Source: Hydrogenophaga pseudoflava NBRC 102511
GTDB taxonomy: Bacteria; Pseudomonadota; Gammaproteobacteria; Burkholderiales; Burkholderiaceae_C
Direction: 5' to 3'
Assembly (NCBI RefSeq): GCF_001592285.1
Contig: NZ_BCWQ01000012.1
Span: 110,773-174,772, forward strand
Length of the DNA: 64,000 nucleotides
Of the stretch, positions 17,400-27,924 are shown one piece after another (positions within the stretch are counted from its first letter, which is position 1; each line of letters starts with the position of its first letter). Under the pieces are notes generated by a model. That model saw only the letters and a program-made list of their open reading frames with translations. It searched no databases and was not told the origin of the DNA. The translations under genes were made by a program, and so were the position numbers.

Positions 17400-17783
17400 C
17401 TACGCCGGCAGGTCCTCGTGCAGGCAGAGGTAGTTGCCTTCGGTGTCCTTGAACCAGGCGGCCTTCTCGGCCCCAAGCACGCAGACGTGGTTCACCGTCT
17501 TCAGCCCGGGAAAGTCGTAGTCCTCGAACACCACGCCCGAGCGCTTCAACTGCGCGATGCTGGCGGCGATGTCGTTCACCTGGAAACTGATGGCGGTGTG
17601 GTCGGCCTTGGTGCCGTCGGGTTTGGGGAACAGGGCCAGCGTGGTGCCACCGACCGAATAGACGAACTTGCCGTCGGGTTTGAACCCGCCCGGTGTCAGG
17701 CCGAGACAGCCTTCGTAGAACGCCCGCGCGCGGTCGATGTCTTTCACGGGCAGCATGGTGGTGACAGAAGCAGTGGACAACAT
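17400..17783 (-). CDS. VOC-family (glyoxalase-like) protein
   Basis: 127-residue vicinal-oxygen-chelate protein with two beta-alpha-beta-beta-beta modules: VKDIDRARAFYEGCLGLTPG in the first and HTAISFQVNDIAASIAQLKR in the second, ending KDTEGNYLCLHEDLP. Metal ligands typical of the fold (His and Glu near the module ends) are present, but no specific enzyme can be assigned. The start at 17783 has AAGGA 6 nt upstream; the longer open frame to 17933 is not protein-like. Confidence 0.87.
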   Translation of the reverse strand: MLSTASVTTMLPVKDIDRARAFYEGCLGLTPGGFKPDGKFVYSVGGTTLALFPKPDGTKADHTAISFQVNDIAASIAQLKRSGVVFEDYDFPGLKTVNHVCVLGAEKAAWFKDTEGNYLCLHEDLPA

Positions 17784-17935
17784 ACACAGTCCTTTCGCTC
17801 GAACCGGCCGCGACCAGCCGCCTGGCGCCCGCCAGGCCACACCGGGCCGGCGCAACAGCATAGGCCTGAGGCGACCCCGGCGCCAGTGGCCCCCGCCGGG
17901 TGGTGTGGGCATGGCTGGAACTACCATGCTCATCC

Positions 17936-18724
17936 ATGACCCAGGACAAGCTCGACCTCCTCATCGACCTGCACCAGCCCAACCCCCGCCAGGGGCCGGG
18001 CGGCGACGCACAGACCGAACTGGCGCTGCGCCTGACCGGGCTTGACCCGGCGGCGCCGCTGACCGTGGCCGACATCGGCTGCGGCACCGGCGCCGCCACG
18101 CTCGCGCTGGCCCGGCTGCTGCCGCAGGCGCAGATCACCGCGGTGGACTTTCTGCCACCGTTCCTGACGACGCTGCAGCAGCGCAGCAAAGCTGCCGGGG
18201 TGGCCGATCAAGTCACACCACTGGCGGCGTCCATGAGCGAACTGCCGTTTGCCGACGCGCAGTTCGACCTGCTCTGGTCCGAGGGTGCGATCTACAACAT
18301 GGGCTTCGAGAACGGCGTGAAAAACTGGCGGCGCTTTCTCAAGCCCGGTGGTGTGCTCGTCGCCTCTGAACTCACCTGGACCACGAATACCCGCCCGGCC
18401 GAACTGCAGGCCTTCTGGGACGCCGCCTACTCCGAAGTCGCCACCGCAGCGGACAAGATCCGCGTGCTGGAGTGGCACGGCTATTCGCCACTGGGCTATT
18501 TCGTGCTGCCCGAGACCTGCTGGCGCGACGCCTACTACCGCCCGCTGCAGGCGGGCTTCAATGACTTCCTTTGCCGCCACGGAAACAGCGAGGCCGCACG
18601 GGCGCTGATGGCGGAACACGAGCAGGAGATTGCGCTGTACGAAGCAAACTCGATGTACTTCGGCTATGGCGTGTACGTCGCCAGGCGGATCACATTTCCT
18701 CAGACATCCCACCTGTTCCCATGA
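17936..18724 (+). CDS. class I SAM-dependent methyltransferase
   Basis: 262 residues with a SAM-binding core: motif I TVADIGCGTGAATLALARL, acidic end of strand 2 ITAVDF, ASMSELPFADAQFDLLWSEG and FLKPGGVLVASELTW. Small-molecule methyltransferase of the Methyltransf_11/25 type; the substrate is unknown. The ATG at 17936 opens MTQDKLDLLIDLHQPNPR. It starts a tight run of three plus-strand genes: its TGA overlaps the ATG of the DUF2267 gene (ATGA). Confidence 0.88.
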   Translation: MTQDKLDLLIDLHQPNPRQGPGGDAQTELALRLTGLDPAAPLTVADIGCGTGAATLALARLLPQAQITAVDFLPPFLTTLQQRSKAAGVADQVTPLAASMSELPFADAQFDLLWSEGAIYNMGFENGVKNWRRFLKPGGVLVASELTWTTNTRPAELQAFWDAAYSEVATAADKIRVLEWHGYSPLGYFVLPETCWRDAYYRPLQAGFNDFLCRHGNSEAARALMAEHEQEIALYEANSMYFGYGVYVARRITFPQTSHLFP

Positions 18725-19152
18725 CGCTGCCCTTCGAATACCAGAACCCCACGCTCCAGTTCGAGCGCTTCATGGTCGACGCCCGCGACTGCGCCGGGCT
18801 GCCCACCACCAACATGGCCTGGAACATGGTGGTGGGTGTGCTGCACGCGTTCCGCCGGCGACTGACCGTGCCGCAGGCCCTCGCTTTTGCGGCCGTGCTG
18901 CCGCCTGTGATCCGGGCGATCTTCATCGAAGACTGGCCCTTTGACCAGGCGCCGGTGCCCTTTGGCGGGCCGGACGAGTGGCTGGCAGACGTGCGCGCCG
19001 TGCGCACGGAGCACAACTTCTCGCCCGCCGACTCGGTGGTGTCCGTGGCAACGGCATTGCGGCGGCATGTGGATGTGGTGGCATTTGAGAGGGTGCTGGC
19101 GCAGCTGCCACCTCAGGCCCGCCGGTACTGGCAGGCGAGACCTGCCCCATGA
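18721..19152 (+). CDS. DUF2267-like protein
   Basis: 143 residues resembling DUF2267: GVLHAFRRRLTVPQALAFAA, then LPPVIRAIFIEDWPF, then a second helical unit (SVVSVATALRRHVDVVAFE, LPPQARRYW). The two helical repeats match the all-helical pattern of this family, whose role is unknown. The start at 18721 overlaps the methyltransferase stop (ATGA), and its own stop overlaps the GNAT start the same way, so the three are translationally coupled. Confidence 0.8.
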   Translation: MTLPFEYQNPTLQFERFMVDARDCAGLPTTNMAWNMVVGVLHAFRRRLTVPQALAFAAVLPPVIRAIFIEDWPFDQAPVPFGGPDEWLADVRAVRTEHNFSPADSVVSVATALRRHVDVVAFERVLAQLPPQARRYWQARPAP

Positions 19153-19718
19153 CACCCACCCGGCTTCAACTCCAGCGCTGGCAGTCGCTCACCGGAGATC
19201 AGCGCGAGCGCGTGCTGGCCCTGCACATCTCGCCCGAGCAGATCGAGTTCGCCGGCACCACCGCGCAGGCCGTTTCGGTGTGCGAAGGCGCCTCGCCGGA
19301 CGAGGTGGCCGGCCTGGCCATTCTGGAATCGGAAACGCCCATCGGCTTTGTGCTTCTCAGCCGGGGTGCCCGGTTGCCGGACTGGGCGCCCGCAGGGGCT
19401 GCCGCGCTCAGGGCCATGCGCATCGACAGCCGGGAACAGGGGAAAGGCCACGGACGCGCTTCGCTGGCACTGGTGGCTGCATGGGTGTCGGAACACTGGG
19501 TGTCCTGCAGCAAGCTCGCACTGTGCGTGGACGACCAGAACCTGGCAGCCCGGCGCGCCTACGACGTGGCGGGGTTCACCGAGTACGCGGAACCCAGGGC
19601 AGGGCGCATCGGGCTGGTGCGGTACTTGTTGAGGTCTTTGGTCGGGCAGCGGCTTACCGTGCACGATTCAGGCGGAATGGGCGCGACGGGCCGCACATCC
19701 CAGCGTTCTTCTTTGTAG
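19149..19718 (+). CDS. GNAT-family N-acetyltransferase
   Basis: 189 residues with the acetyl-CoA-binding core: ALRAMRIDSREQGKGHGRAS carries the Q/R-x-x-G-x-G/A motif, followed by LALCVDDQNLAARRAYDVAGF. It should acetylate an amine; the substrate is unknown. The expected fold ends near LVRYLLR (about residue 160); the last 30 residues (from SLVGQRL) have no family counterpart that I recognise. Its start overlaps the DUF2267 stop (ATGA). Confidence 0.87.
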   Translation: MTPTRLQLQRWQSLTGDQRERVLALHISPEQIEFAGTTAQAVSVCEGASPDEVAGLAILESETPIGFVLLSRGARLPDWAPAGAAALRAMRIDSREQGKGHGRASLALVAAWVSEHWVSCSKLALCVDDQNLAARRAYDVAGFTEYAEPRAGRIGLVRYLLRSLVGQRLTVHDSGGMGATGRTSQRSSL

Positions 19719-19728
19719 TGGAGTCCTC

Positions 19729-20172
19729 ATGACTGTCGACCTGAGAGTCTTTCAACGACTGCTTCCATTGCTGTTCGCAATGTGCGCGACCCATGCAGCA
19801 TCGGCGTCTGAGAGTTTGCGCACCGATGGCATCTATCGCAGTGAAGTGCAAACCAATGCGGATGGTGTGGACTACATCAGCCTGTTGCGATTCGCCGCAG
19901 ACGGGCGCGTGTTTCTATCGCACGTTTCAATGCCAGCCAGGCAGGAGCGTGTGTGTGAGTGGTTCAAGCCTGAACTGGAGGCACCTCACTGGTCCAAGGG
20001 CGCGAGCTATCGGCTGGAAGCCGGGCGGCTTGGCTTCAGAACGGACTCTCCAAACGCGACGACGTTGTTCGACGGCCTGGTGGACTCCGGCGTGTTGAAG
20101 ATGCAGTTGAGGGTGCCGACGAGTCAGGATCTGACCTATTCGTTGACATTCAAGTTCGCTTCCTGTCCATGA
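19729..20172 (+). CDS. hypothetical exported protein
   Basis: 147 residues with a likely signal peptide (hydrophobic LLPLLFAMCATHAASASE) and a mature part rich in beta-strand pattern: GIYRSEVQTNADGVDYISLL, RLEAGRLGFR, and a repeated Ser/Thr-rich end. Mature cysteines near CEWF and the C-terminal SCP could form a disulfide. I do not recognise a family. The coding sequence is visibly less GC-rich than its neighbours, which may indicate recent acquisition. It starts 10 bp after the GNAT gene and ends at a strong hairpin. Confidence 0.7.
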   Translation: MTVDLRVFQRLLPLLFAMCATHAASASESLRTDGIYRSEVQTNADGVDYISLLRFAADGRVFLSHVSMPARQERVCEWFKPELEAPHWSKGASYRLEAGRLGFRTDSPNATTLFDGLVDSGVLKMQLRVPTSQDLTYSLTFKFASCP

Positions 20173-20209
20173 CAACAAGAAGGGCTGCCAGAGGCAGCCC
20201 TTCTTGTTG
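20173..20209. terminator. bidirectional terminator hairpin
   Basis: A perfect 17-bp stem with a 3-nt AGA loop (arms 20173-20189 and 20193-20209), flanked by A-rich and T-rich stem ends. It overlaps the stop of the hypothetical exported gene by no coding bases and lies between convergent genes, so it can stop transcription from both sides. Confidence 0.9.
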
Positions 20210-20225
20210 CTGAGCGAAAACCCGA

Positions 20226-21413
20226 TCAGTTCGCAAACGCCGCAATCCCGGTGATCGCCCGCCCCAGGATCAGCGCGTGCACGTCGTGCGTGCCCTCGTA
20301 GGTGTTCACCACCTCCAGGTTCACCAGGTGCCGGGCGACGCCGTATTCGTCGCTGATGCCGTTGCCGCCCATCATGTCGCGGGCCATGCGGGCGATGTCC
20401 AGCGCCTTGCCGCAGCTGTTGCGCTTGAGGATGCTGGTGATCTCCACCGCGGCCGTGCCTTCGTCCTTCATGCGGCCCAGGCGCAGGCAGCCTTGCAGGC
20501 CCAGGCTGATCTCGGTCAGCATGTCGGCCAGCTTTTTCTGGATCAGCTGGTTGGCGGCCAGTGGGCGGCCGAACTGCTGGCGGTCCAGCACGTACTGGCG
20601 GGCGCGGAAGTAGCAGTCTTCGGCCGCGCCCAGCGCGCCCCAGGCGATGCCGTAGCGCGCGCTGTTCAAGCAGGTGAACGGGCCCTTCAAGCCGCGCACG
20701 TCCGGGAAGGCGTTCTCTTCCGGCACGAACACCTCGTCCATGACGATTTCACCGGTGATGCTGGCGCGCAGGCCGACCTTGCCGTGCACGGCCGGGGCGG
20801 AGAGGCCCTTCCAGCCCTTTTCCAGGATGAAGCCGCGGATCTGGCCGCCGTCGTCCTTGGCCCAGACCACGAACACGTCGGCGATCGGGCTGTTGGTGAT
20901 CCACATCTTGGCGCCGCTGAGCTTGTAGCCGCCGTCGACCTTGCGGGCGCGGGTGATCATGCTGCCGGGGTCGCTGCCGTGGTTGGGTTCGGTCAGGCCG
21001 AAGCAGCCGATCCATTCACCGGTGGCCAGCTTGGGCAGGTACTTCTGCTTCTGCGCTTCGCTGCCGAATTCGTTGATCGGCACCATCACCAGCGAACTCT
21101 GCACGCTCATCATGGAGCGGTAGCCGGAGTCCACACGCTCCACTTCGCGCGCCACCAGGCCGTAGCAGACATAGTTCAGGCCGGCGCCGCCGTACTGCTC
21201 GGGGATCGTCGGGCCCAGCAGGCCCAGCTCGCCCATCTCGCGGAAGATGGACGCGTCGGTGGTCTCGTTGCGGAAGGCCAGCTGCACGCGCGGCAGCAGC
21301 TTTTCCTGGCAGTAGGCGCGGGCGGCGTCCTGCACCTGGCGCTCGTCGTCGGTGAGCTGGGCGCTGAGGTGGAAGGGGTCTTCCCAGCTGAAGGTGTTCT
21401 TGCTCGTGGCCAT
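20226..21413 (-). CDS. gcdH: glutaryl-CoA dehydrogenase
   Basis: 395-residue acyl-CoA dehydrogenase of the GcdH subgroup, oxidising and decarboxylating glutaryl-CoA to crotonyl-CoA in lysine/tryptophan breakdown. Typical features are [13 protein letters not shown] and [11 protein letters not shown] in the FAD and substrate regions, the substrate Arg in [12 protein letters not shown], and the catalytic Glu at about 373 in [16 protein letters not shown], a segment highly specific to GcdH. The start at 21413 has a GGAG site. A LysR gene is divergent; the usual glutarate CoA-transferase partner is not adjacent. Confidence 0.95.
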   Translation of the reverse strand: MATSKNTFSWEDPFHLSAQLTDDERQVQDAARAYCQEKLLPRVQLAFRNETTDASIFREMGELGLLGPTIPEQYGGAGLNYVCYGLVAREVERVDSGYRSMMSVQSSLVMVPINEFGSEAQKQKYLPKLATGEWIGCFGLTEPNHGSDPGSMITRARKVDGGYKLSGAKMWITNSPIADVFVVWAKDDGGQIRGFILEKGWKGLSAPAVHGKVGLRASITGEIVMDEVFVPEENAFPDVRGLKGPFTCLNSARYGIAWGALGAAEDCYFRARQYVLDRQQFGRPLAANQLIQKKLADMLTEISLGLQGCLRLGRMKDEGTAAVEITSILKRNSCGKALDIARMARDMMGGNGISDEYGVARHLVNLEVVNTYEGTHDVHALILGRAITGIAAFAN

Positions 21414-21490
21414 GGTGCGGGTCTCCGGTGGAAAGGGTGGAAGGTCTTGGTTGGGCGAGATTGTCGGGCGACCATGAATAGCTGTCTAAT

Positions 21491-21511
21491 ATTGATTGCC
21501 GATTGATCAAT
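21491..21511. promoter_or_regulatory. candidate LysR-type binding site
   Basis: ATTGAT-N9-ATCAAT inverted repeat in the gcdH/lysR divergent gap, with an overlapping ATTGATCAAT palindrome at 21502-21511. Its location 16 bp before the lysR ATG fits an autoregulatory site of a LysR protein that also controls gcdH. Confidence 0.5.
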
Positions 21512-21526
21512 ACACAAAGCAGATTC

Positions 21527-22414
21527 ATGGAATTCCGCCACCTGCGCTGTTTCACCGTGCTGGCCGAGGAGCTGCACTTCGGCCGCGCGGCCCAGCGCCT
21601 GGCCATGACGCAGCCGCCGCTGTCCATGGCCATCCAGCAGCTCGAAGCCGACGTGGGTGCGCGCCTGTTCGAGCGCAACAGCCGCGGCGTGGCGCTCACG
21701 CCCGCCGGGCTGGCCTTTCTGCCGCGCGCGCAGGCGCTGCTGGAGCAGGCGGCGCTGGCGGCGCGCGAGGCGCGCGACGTGGGGCAGGGGTTGGCGGGGC
21801 AGCTGCAGATCGGCTTTGCCGGCACCGTGCTCTACCGCGGCCTGCCGCAGGTGCTGCGCGAGTTCGCCGCCGCGCACCCCAAGCTGCGGCTGGCGCTGCG
21901 CGAACTCAGCAGCAGCGAACAGCTGGTGGAGCTGGTGCACGACCGGCTGGACCTGGGCTTCGTGCACACCACGCGGGTGCCCGCAGGCTTTTCGCAGATC
22001 CTGGTGTCCAGCCAGCCTTTCATGGCCTGCCTGCCAGCCAGCCACCCGCTGGCGAAGAAGCGCAAGCTGCCCTTGCAGGCGCTGAAAGAAGAGTCCTTCG
22101 CCATCGTCATGCGCGTGGTCTCGCCCGACTACCACGACCGCATCCTCGCCGCCTGTGCCGACGCTGGGTTCGAGCCCGCGCTGGGCTTCGAGCTGCGGCA
22201 CTGGCTGAGCGTGGTGTCGGTCATCGCGCAGGGTCTGGGCGTGGGCCTGGTGCCGGCGGCGCTGCAGCAGGCCGGGCTGCCGGGCGTGGTGTTCCTGCCG
22301 CTGGAGCAGCCGCTGGCCCCCTACGACACGCACTGCCTCTGGCGCACCGGGCGCGACCAGTCGGCGCTGGGCGCGTTCCTGGCGGCGGTCCAGCGCGCGG
22401 CCGCACCCGCGTGA
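21527..22414 (+). CDS. LysR-family regulator (probable GcdR)
   Basis: 295 residues: an N-terminal winged helix (MEFRHLRCFTVLAEELHFGR, then MTQPPLSMAIQQLEADVGAR) and a C-terminal LysR substrate-binding domain. LysR genes divergent from gcdH commonly activate it in response to glutarate or glutaryl-CoA, so GcdR is a sensible guess from context. The ATG at 21527 is chosen because it begins exactly at the conserved LysR N-terminus; a TTG at 21503 would add eight unusual residues. Confidence 0.9.
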   Translation: MEFRHLRCFTVLAEELHFGRAAQRLAMTQPPLSMAIQQLEADVGARLFERNSRGVALTPAGLAFLPRAQALLEQAALAAREARDVGQGLAGQLQIGFAGTVLYRGLPQVLREFAAAHPKLRLALRELSSSEQLVELVHDRLDLGFVHTTRVPAGFSQILVSSQPFMACLPASHPLAKKRKLPLQALKEESFAIVMRVVSPDYHDRILAACADAGFEPALGFELRHWLSVVSVIAQGLGVGLVPAALQQAGLPGVVFLPLEQPLAPYDTHCLWRTGRDQSALGAFLAAVQRAAAPA

Positions 22415-22499
22415 GGGTGTAAGACCCGCCGCCTGCGCGCGACCAAGACGGGTGCGACACTCGTCGTCGCTGCAACGAACCCACGGAAAGGACACATCG

Positions 22500-23027
22500 A
22501 TGGAAACGCTGGTACTGGGCGGTGGCTGCTTCTGGTGCACCGAGAGCGTCTACAAGGAAGTGCGCGGCGTGACCGACGTCGAGTCGGGCTACAGCAACGG
22601 CCAGGCACCGCGGCCCAGCTACGAAGACGTGTGCACCGGCCTGACCGGCTGCAACGAGGTGGTCAGACTCGAATACGACCCCGAACAGGTGAGCACGCGC
22701 GAGCTGCTGGAGATCTTCTTCGTGGTGCACGACCCGACCACCCTGAACCGCCAGGGCAACGACGTGGGCACGCAGTACCGCAGCGGCATCTACTACACCA
22801 CCGAAGAGCAGCGCGCCACCGCGCAGGCGCTGATCGACGAGCTGACGAAAGACAACGCCTTCGGCCGCCCCATCGTCACCGAGGTGCTGCCACTGGCGAA
22901 CTACTGGCCCGCCGAGGACTATCACCAGGACTTCTTCGAGCGCAACCCGCACCAGGGTTACTGCATGGCGGTGGCGGCGCCCAAGGTGGCGAAGTTCCGC
23001 AAGACATTTGCACGCCTTGCCCGTTGA
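22500..23027 (+). CDS. msrA: peptide-methionine (S)-S-oxide reductase
   Basis: 175-residue MsrA that reduces methionine-S-sulfoxide in proteins. The active-site motif GGGCFWCTE places the catalytic Cys at residue 10; YSNGQAPRPSYEDVCTG, DPTTLNRQGNDVGTQYRS and the C-terminal EDYHQDFFERNPHQGYC (resolving-cysteine region) are all present. The start at 22500 has AAAGGA upstream. It stands alone, converging on the EamA gene 3 bp away. Confidence 0.96.
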   Translation: METLVLGGGCFWCTESVYKEVRGVTDVESGYSNGQAPRPSYEDVCTGLTGCNEVVRLEYDPEQVSTRELLEIFFVVHDPTTLNRQGNDVGTQYRSGIYYTTEEQRATAQALIDELTKDNAFGRPIVTEVLPLANYWPAEDYHQDFFERNPHQGYCMAVAAPKVAKFRKTFARLAR

Positions 23028-23030
23028 GGC

Positions 23031-23909
23031 TCAGCCGCGGGCCAGCTTCGACTGCAATCTCGGCCAGAGCACGATCACGGCCAGTCCGCCGAGCACCAGC
23101 GCACCCGCGCCCAGCTTCCAGCCCGGCAGGGCCTCGCCCAGCGACAGCGCCGAGGCGCCCATGCCGAACACGGGCACCAGCAGGGCCAGGGGCGTGACGG
23201 TGGCAGCGGGGTGCCGGGCCAGCAGCCAGTTCCAGACGCCGTAGCCGAACAGGGTGTTGCCCAGCGCCTGCCACAGCACGCTGCCCCACACCACCGCGTC
23301 GGCGCCCTGCAGGGCCGACGTGATCGCCGGCACGCCTTCGGTCAGCACGGAGATGACCAGCAGCGGCGGCACCGCGAACGCGCTGCTCCAGACCATGAAG
23401 TGCAGCATGTTGACCGGCCCGAGCGACTTCACGACGAGGTTGGCGCAGGCCCAGAAGAAGGCCGCACCGATCACCAGCCCGAGCCCCGCCAGGGTGACGG
23501 TGGCGTCCAGATGCGCGGCGATGACGCCCAGCCCCGCCAGCGCCAGCAGCAGGCCCGTGACCTGGAAGCCCCGCACCCGCTCGCGCATCAGCACCAGGGA
23601 CATGCCGATGGTGAAGAACACCTGGATCTGCACCACCAGCGAGGCCAGCCCGGGCGAGATGCGGCCCTGGATGGCCAGGAACAGCAGACCGAACTGGCCC
23701 ACGCCCAGCAGCACACCGAACGCGGCCAGCTTGCGCCACGGCGCGGTGGGGCGCGGTATGAACAGCAGCCAGGGCAGGGCCGACAAGGCAAAACGCAGCG
23801 TGGCGAACAGGAAGGGCGGCAGCCCGTCCAGTCCCCAGCGGATGACGACGAAATTCGTGCCCCAGACAAAGACGACTGCGAGGGCGAGCAGAAGGTGGGA
23901 GGGGGGCAA
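23031..23909 (-). CDS. EamA-family (DMT) transporter
   Basis: 292 residues with ten hydrophobic helices in two five-helix EamA repeats; the first opens LAVVFVWGTNFVVIRWGLDG and contains LRFALSALPWLLF, a typical EamA pair. The family exports amino acids and other metabolites; specificity is unknown. A TTG start at 23909 is supported by GGAG six nt upstream and lies immediately before the first helix. It is a stand-alone gene. Confidence 0.88.
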   Translation of the reverse strand: MPPSHLLLALAVVFVWGTNFVVIRWGLDGLPPFLFATLRFALSALPWLLFIPRPTAPWRKLAAFGVLLGVGQFGLLFLAIQGRISPGLASLVVQIQVFFTIGMSLVLMRERVRGFQVTGLLLALAGLGVIAAHLDATVTLAGLGLVIGAAFFWACANLVVKSLGPVNMLHFMVWSSAFAVPPLLVISVLTEGVPAITSALQGADAVVWGSVLWQALGNTLFGYGVWNWLLARHPAATVTPLALLVPVFGMGASALSLGEALPGWKLGAGALVLGGLAVIVLWPRLQSKLARG

Positions 23910-24008
23910 TCGGAGCTCCGCGGACGGTGGGGAGGGCAGTGTATCTGGCAGCTCCGGTGTCCCGAGTTCTGGAGCGCGCCGCCGTCCGCGCCTGAGGCGG
24001 GCTGGCGA

Positions 24009-25865
<1,857 letters not shown>

Positions 25866-25869
<4 letters not shown>

Positions 25870-26675
25870 GGTGTGGCCTCCAGCGCCGGCCTGTGGGCGT
25901 GGCGGTTCACTGCCTGTGAGTCGGCGTCGCGCGAGCCGGTCTCGCATTCATCGGCCCGCTCGTCGAAGGGTTCGCGCAGCGACTGCGCACGCGCCCAGTT
26001 CGCCTCCGTCAGCACCTCGGCGGTGGCGCCCCAGGCCACCGGCTCGCGCGCCAGCAGCAGGGTTTGCGGGAAGTGCGCGCGCACCTGGGCGGTGTCGTGC
26101 AGCACGGCGATCACCGTGCGGCCCTGGCGCTGCCATTGGTGCAACAGGGCCAGCAGGTCGGTGGTGGTGCGCTGGTCCACCGCGGCAAAGGGCTCGTCCA
26201 GCAGCACCACCGGCGCGTCCTGCAGGATCAGCCGCGCGAACCGCGCGCGTTGCAGCTGCCCGCCCGAGAGTGTGTCCAGCCCGCGCGATTCGAAGCCCGA
26301 GAGGCCGACCGCGGCCAGCGCCGCGTCGCACTGCCGCCGGTGTTCCGCGTTGAAGCGTCCGAGCGCGCCGACGCGGCGCCACAGGCCGCTGGCGACCATG
26401 CCGCGCACGTCGATGGGAAAGCTGGCGTCCAGTTCGCTGTGCTGGGGCAGCCAGGCGATGTGTCCGCGCCGCAGGCCTTCGATGTGGCCCGACAGCGGCG
26501 CCAGCACACCGGCCAGGGCCTTGATGAGGCTGCTCTTGCCGGCGCCGTTGGGGCCGACCACGGCCACCAGCGCGCCGGGTTCGATCTGCAGGCTCAGGTG
26601 GTGCACGGCCGGGTGGCGCTCGTAGCCCAGCGTCAGGTCGCGCAGGGTGATGGTGGGGGCTTGGGGGCCGGGCAT
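25866..26675 (-). CDS. znuC: zinc ABC transporter ATP-binding protein
   Basis: About 269 residues with Walker A VVGPNGAGKSSLIK, signature LSGGQLQRARFAR, Walker B VVLLDEPF and H-loop AVLHDT. It powers zinc uptake through ZnuB. The ATG at 26675 is preferred; a GTG at 26696 would add seven residues and sit inside the candidate Zur sites. The C-terminal tail is polar and ends HRHAHRPALEATP, with several histidines. First gene of the operon, divergent from zur. Confidence 0.93.
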
Positions 26676-26697
26676 GGGGTGGGGTGCTGTGTACACT

Positions 26698-26747
26698 GTT
26701 GCAACTCAATTGCGATAGCGGCGATGTTAACGCAACATTGTTGCAAT
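26698..26747. promoter_or_regulatory. candidate Zur-box region between znuC and zur
   Basis: Three related dyads in 50 bp: GTTGCAAC (26698-26705), ATGTT-AACGC-AACAT (26724-26738) and ATTG-TTG-CAAT (26737-26747). The middle one has the length and symmetry of Fur/Zur-class operators. Lying between divergent znuCBA and zur, they probably let zinc-loaded Zur repress both sides. The exact consensus for this lineage is not known to me. Confidence 0.6.
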
Positions 26748-26761
26748 AATGGAGACCTGCC

Positions 26762-27277
26762 ATGGCGACCCGATCCAGCCCCAAAGAACCGGTGACCGTG
26801 CCGGCCGAGATCCAGACCCGTCTGGAAGCCGCCGGCCTGCGCCGCACCCTGGCCACGCGTGCGGTGCTGGGCCTGTTCCTGGCGAACCCGCAGGGCACGC
26901 TCAGCCACGCCCAGGCCCTGGCCTCGCTGCAGACGCGCGGGCTGGACATCAACCGCGTCACCCTCTACCGGCTGCTGGAACGCCTGGCCGCCTGCGGCGT
27001 GCTGCAGCGCCAGACCGACGACGACGCGCGCACCTGGCGCTTCCGCCTGGCCGACCTGGGCGACGATGGCGCGGCGCCGCGCTTCGAATGCGACGCCTGC
27101 CACCGCCAGTTCCGCCTGACCGGGGCGAGCGAGCCGGCGCGGGCGGTGGCCGACGAGCTCATGCGCACGCTGGCCGGTATGGGCCACCGCGGCCTGCGGC
27201 TGGACATGGCGGTGCACGGCACCTGCGCCGATTGCGCCGACCCCTCGGACGGCGCGGCGATGGAGCCGTCACGGTGA
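26762..27277 (+). CDS. zur: Zur (Fur-family zinc-responsive repressor)
   Basis: 171 residues. The winged helix (about 20-95) contains GLRRTLATRAVLGLF and INRVTLYRLLERLAACG; the dimerisation part has the structural-zinc pairs CDACH and CADCAD. Context, divergent from znuCBA, supports Zur rather than Fur or PerR. Zinc-bound Zur represses zinc uptake genes. GGAG precedes the ATG at 26762. Its TGA overlaps the GTG start of the next gene (GTGA), so zur is co-translated with an ABC module that it should itself repress. Confidence 0.9.
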   Translation: MATRSSPKEPVTVPAEIQTRLEAAGLRRTLATRAVLGLFLANPQGTLSHAQALASLQTRGLDINRVTLYRLLERLAACGVLQRQTDDDARTWRFRLADLGDDGAAPRFECDACHRQFRLTGASEPARAVADELMRTLAGMGHRGLRLDMAVHGTCADCADPSDGAAMEPSR

Positions 27278-27924
27278 TCGAGACCCGAGGCCTGGGCTTT
27301 GCCTACCCGCAGGCGCCCGTCCTGCGCTTCCCCGATGTGGCGGTGCCGCAGGGCGGCGCGCTGCTGCTGCGCGGGCCCTCGGGCAGCGGCAAGTCGACCT
27401 GGCTGGCCCTGGTGGCCGGTCTGCTCACGCCTTCGTCGGGCGAGGTGGTGGTGGCCGGGCAGGCGGTGCAGGCGCTGGCCGGCGCGCCGCGCGACCGCTG
27501 GCGCGCGCGCTGCCTGGGTTTTCTGCCGCAGAAGCTGTTCCTGAACGAGGCGCTGTCGGTGGCCGACAACCTGGCGCTGGTGTTCTTTGCCGCCGGCCTG
27601 CCGGTGGACCGCGGCGCCATTCATCGTGCGTTGGCCTCGCTGGACCTCACGGCACTGGCCAGCCGCAAGCCCTCGCAGCTCTCGGGCGGCCAGGCGCAGC
27701 GGGTGGCCCTGGCGCGGGCGCTGCTGCTGCAACCCCGGGTGCTGCTGGTCGACGAGCCCACCGCGAGCCTAGACGACGAGGCCTGCGGGGCCGCGCTGGA
27801 CCTGCTGCAGCGCTGCGCCGCCGGGGCCGGGGCAACGCTGGTGGTCTCGACCCACGACGCGCGCGTGCTGCAGGCGCTGCCGGGCGCGCAGACGCTGCGG
27901 CTGGCGCGGGAGGGCATGGCGTGA
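27274..27924 (+). CDS. ABC transporter ATP-binding protein (LolD/MacB-like)
   Basis: 216 residues: Walker A LRGPSGSGKSTWLALVAG, signature LSGGQAQRVALARALL, Walker B VLLVDEP, and a closing STHDARVLQALPG. The sequence groups with MacB/LolD-type ATPases that drive mechanotransmission rather than uptake. The GTG start at 27274 overlaps the zur stop, and its own stop overlaps the permease start. The order matches the zinc-regulated PA4064-PA4065 genes of Pseudomonas aeruginosa, an ABC system whose cargo is not settled as far as I know. Confidence 0.88.
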   Translation: MIETRGLGFAYPQAPVLRFPDVAVPQGGALLLRGPSGSGKSTWLALVAGLLTPSSGEVVVAGQAVQALAGAPRDRWRARCLGFLPQKLFLNEALSVADNLALVFFAAGLPVDRGAIHRALASLDLTALASRKPSQLSGGQAQRVALARALLLQPRVLLVDEPTASLDDEACGAALDLLQRCAAGAGATLVVSTHDARVLQALPGAQTLRLAREGMA

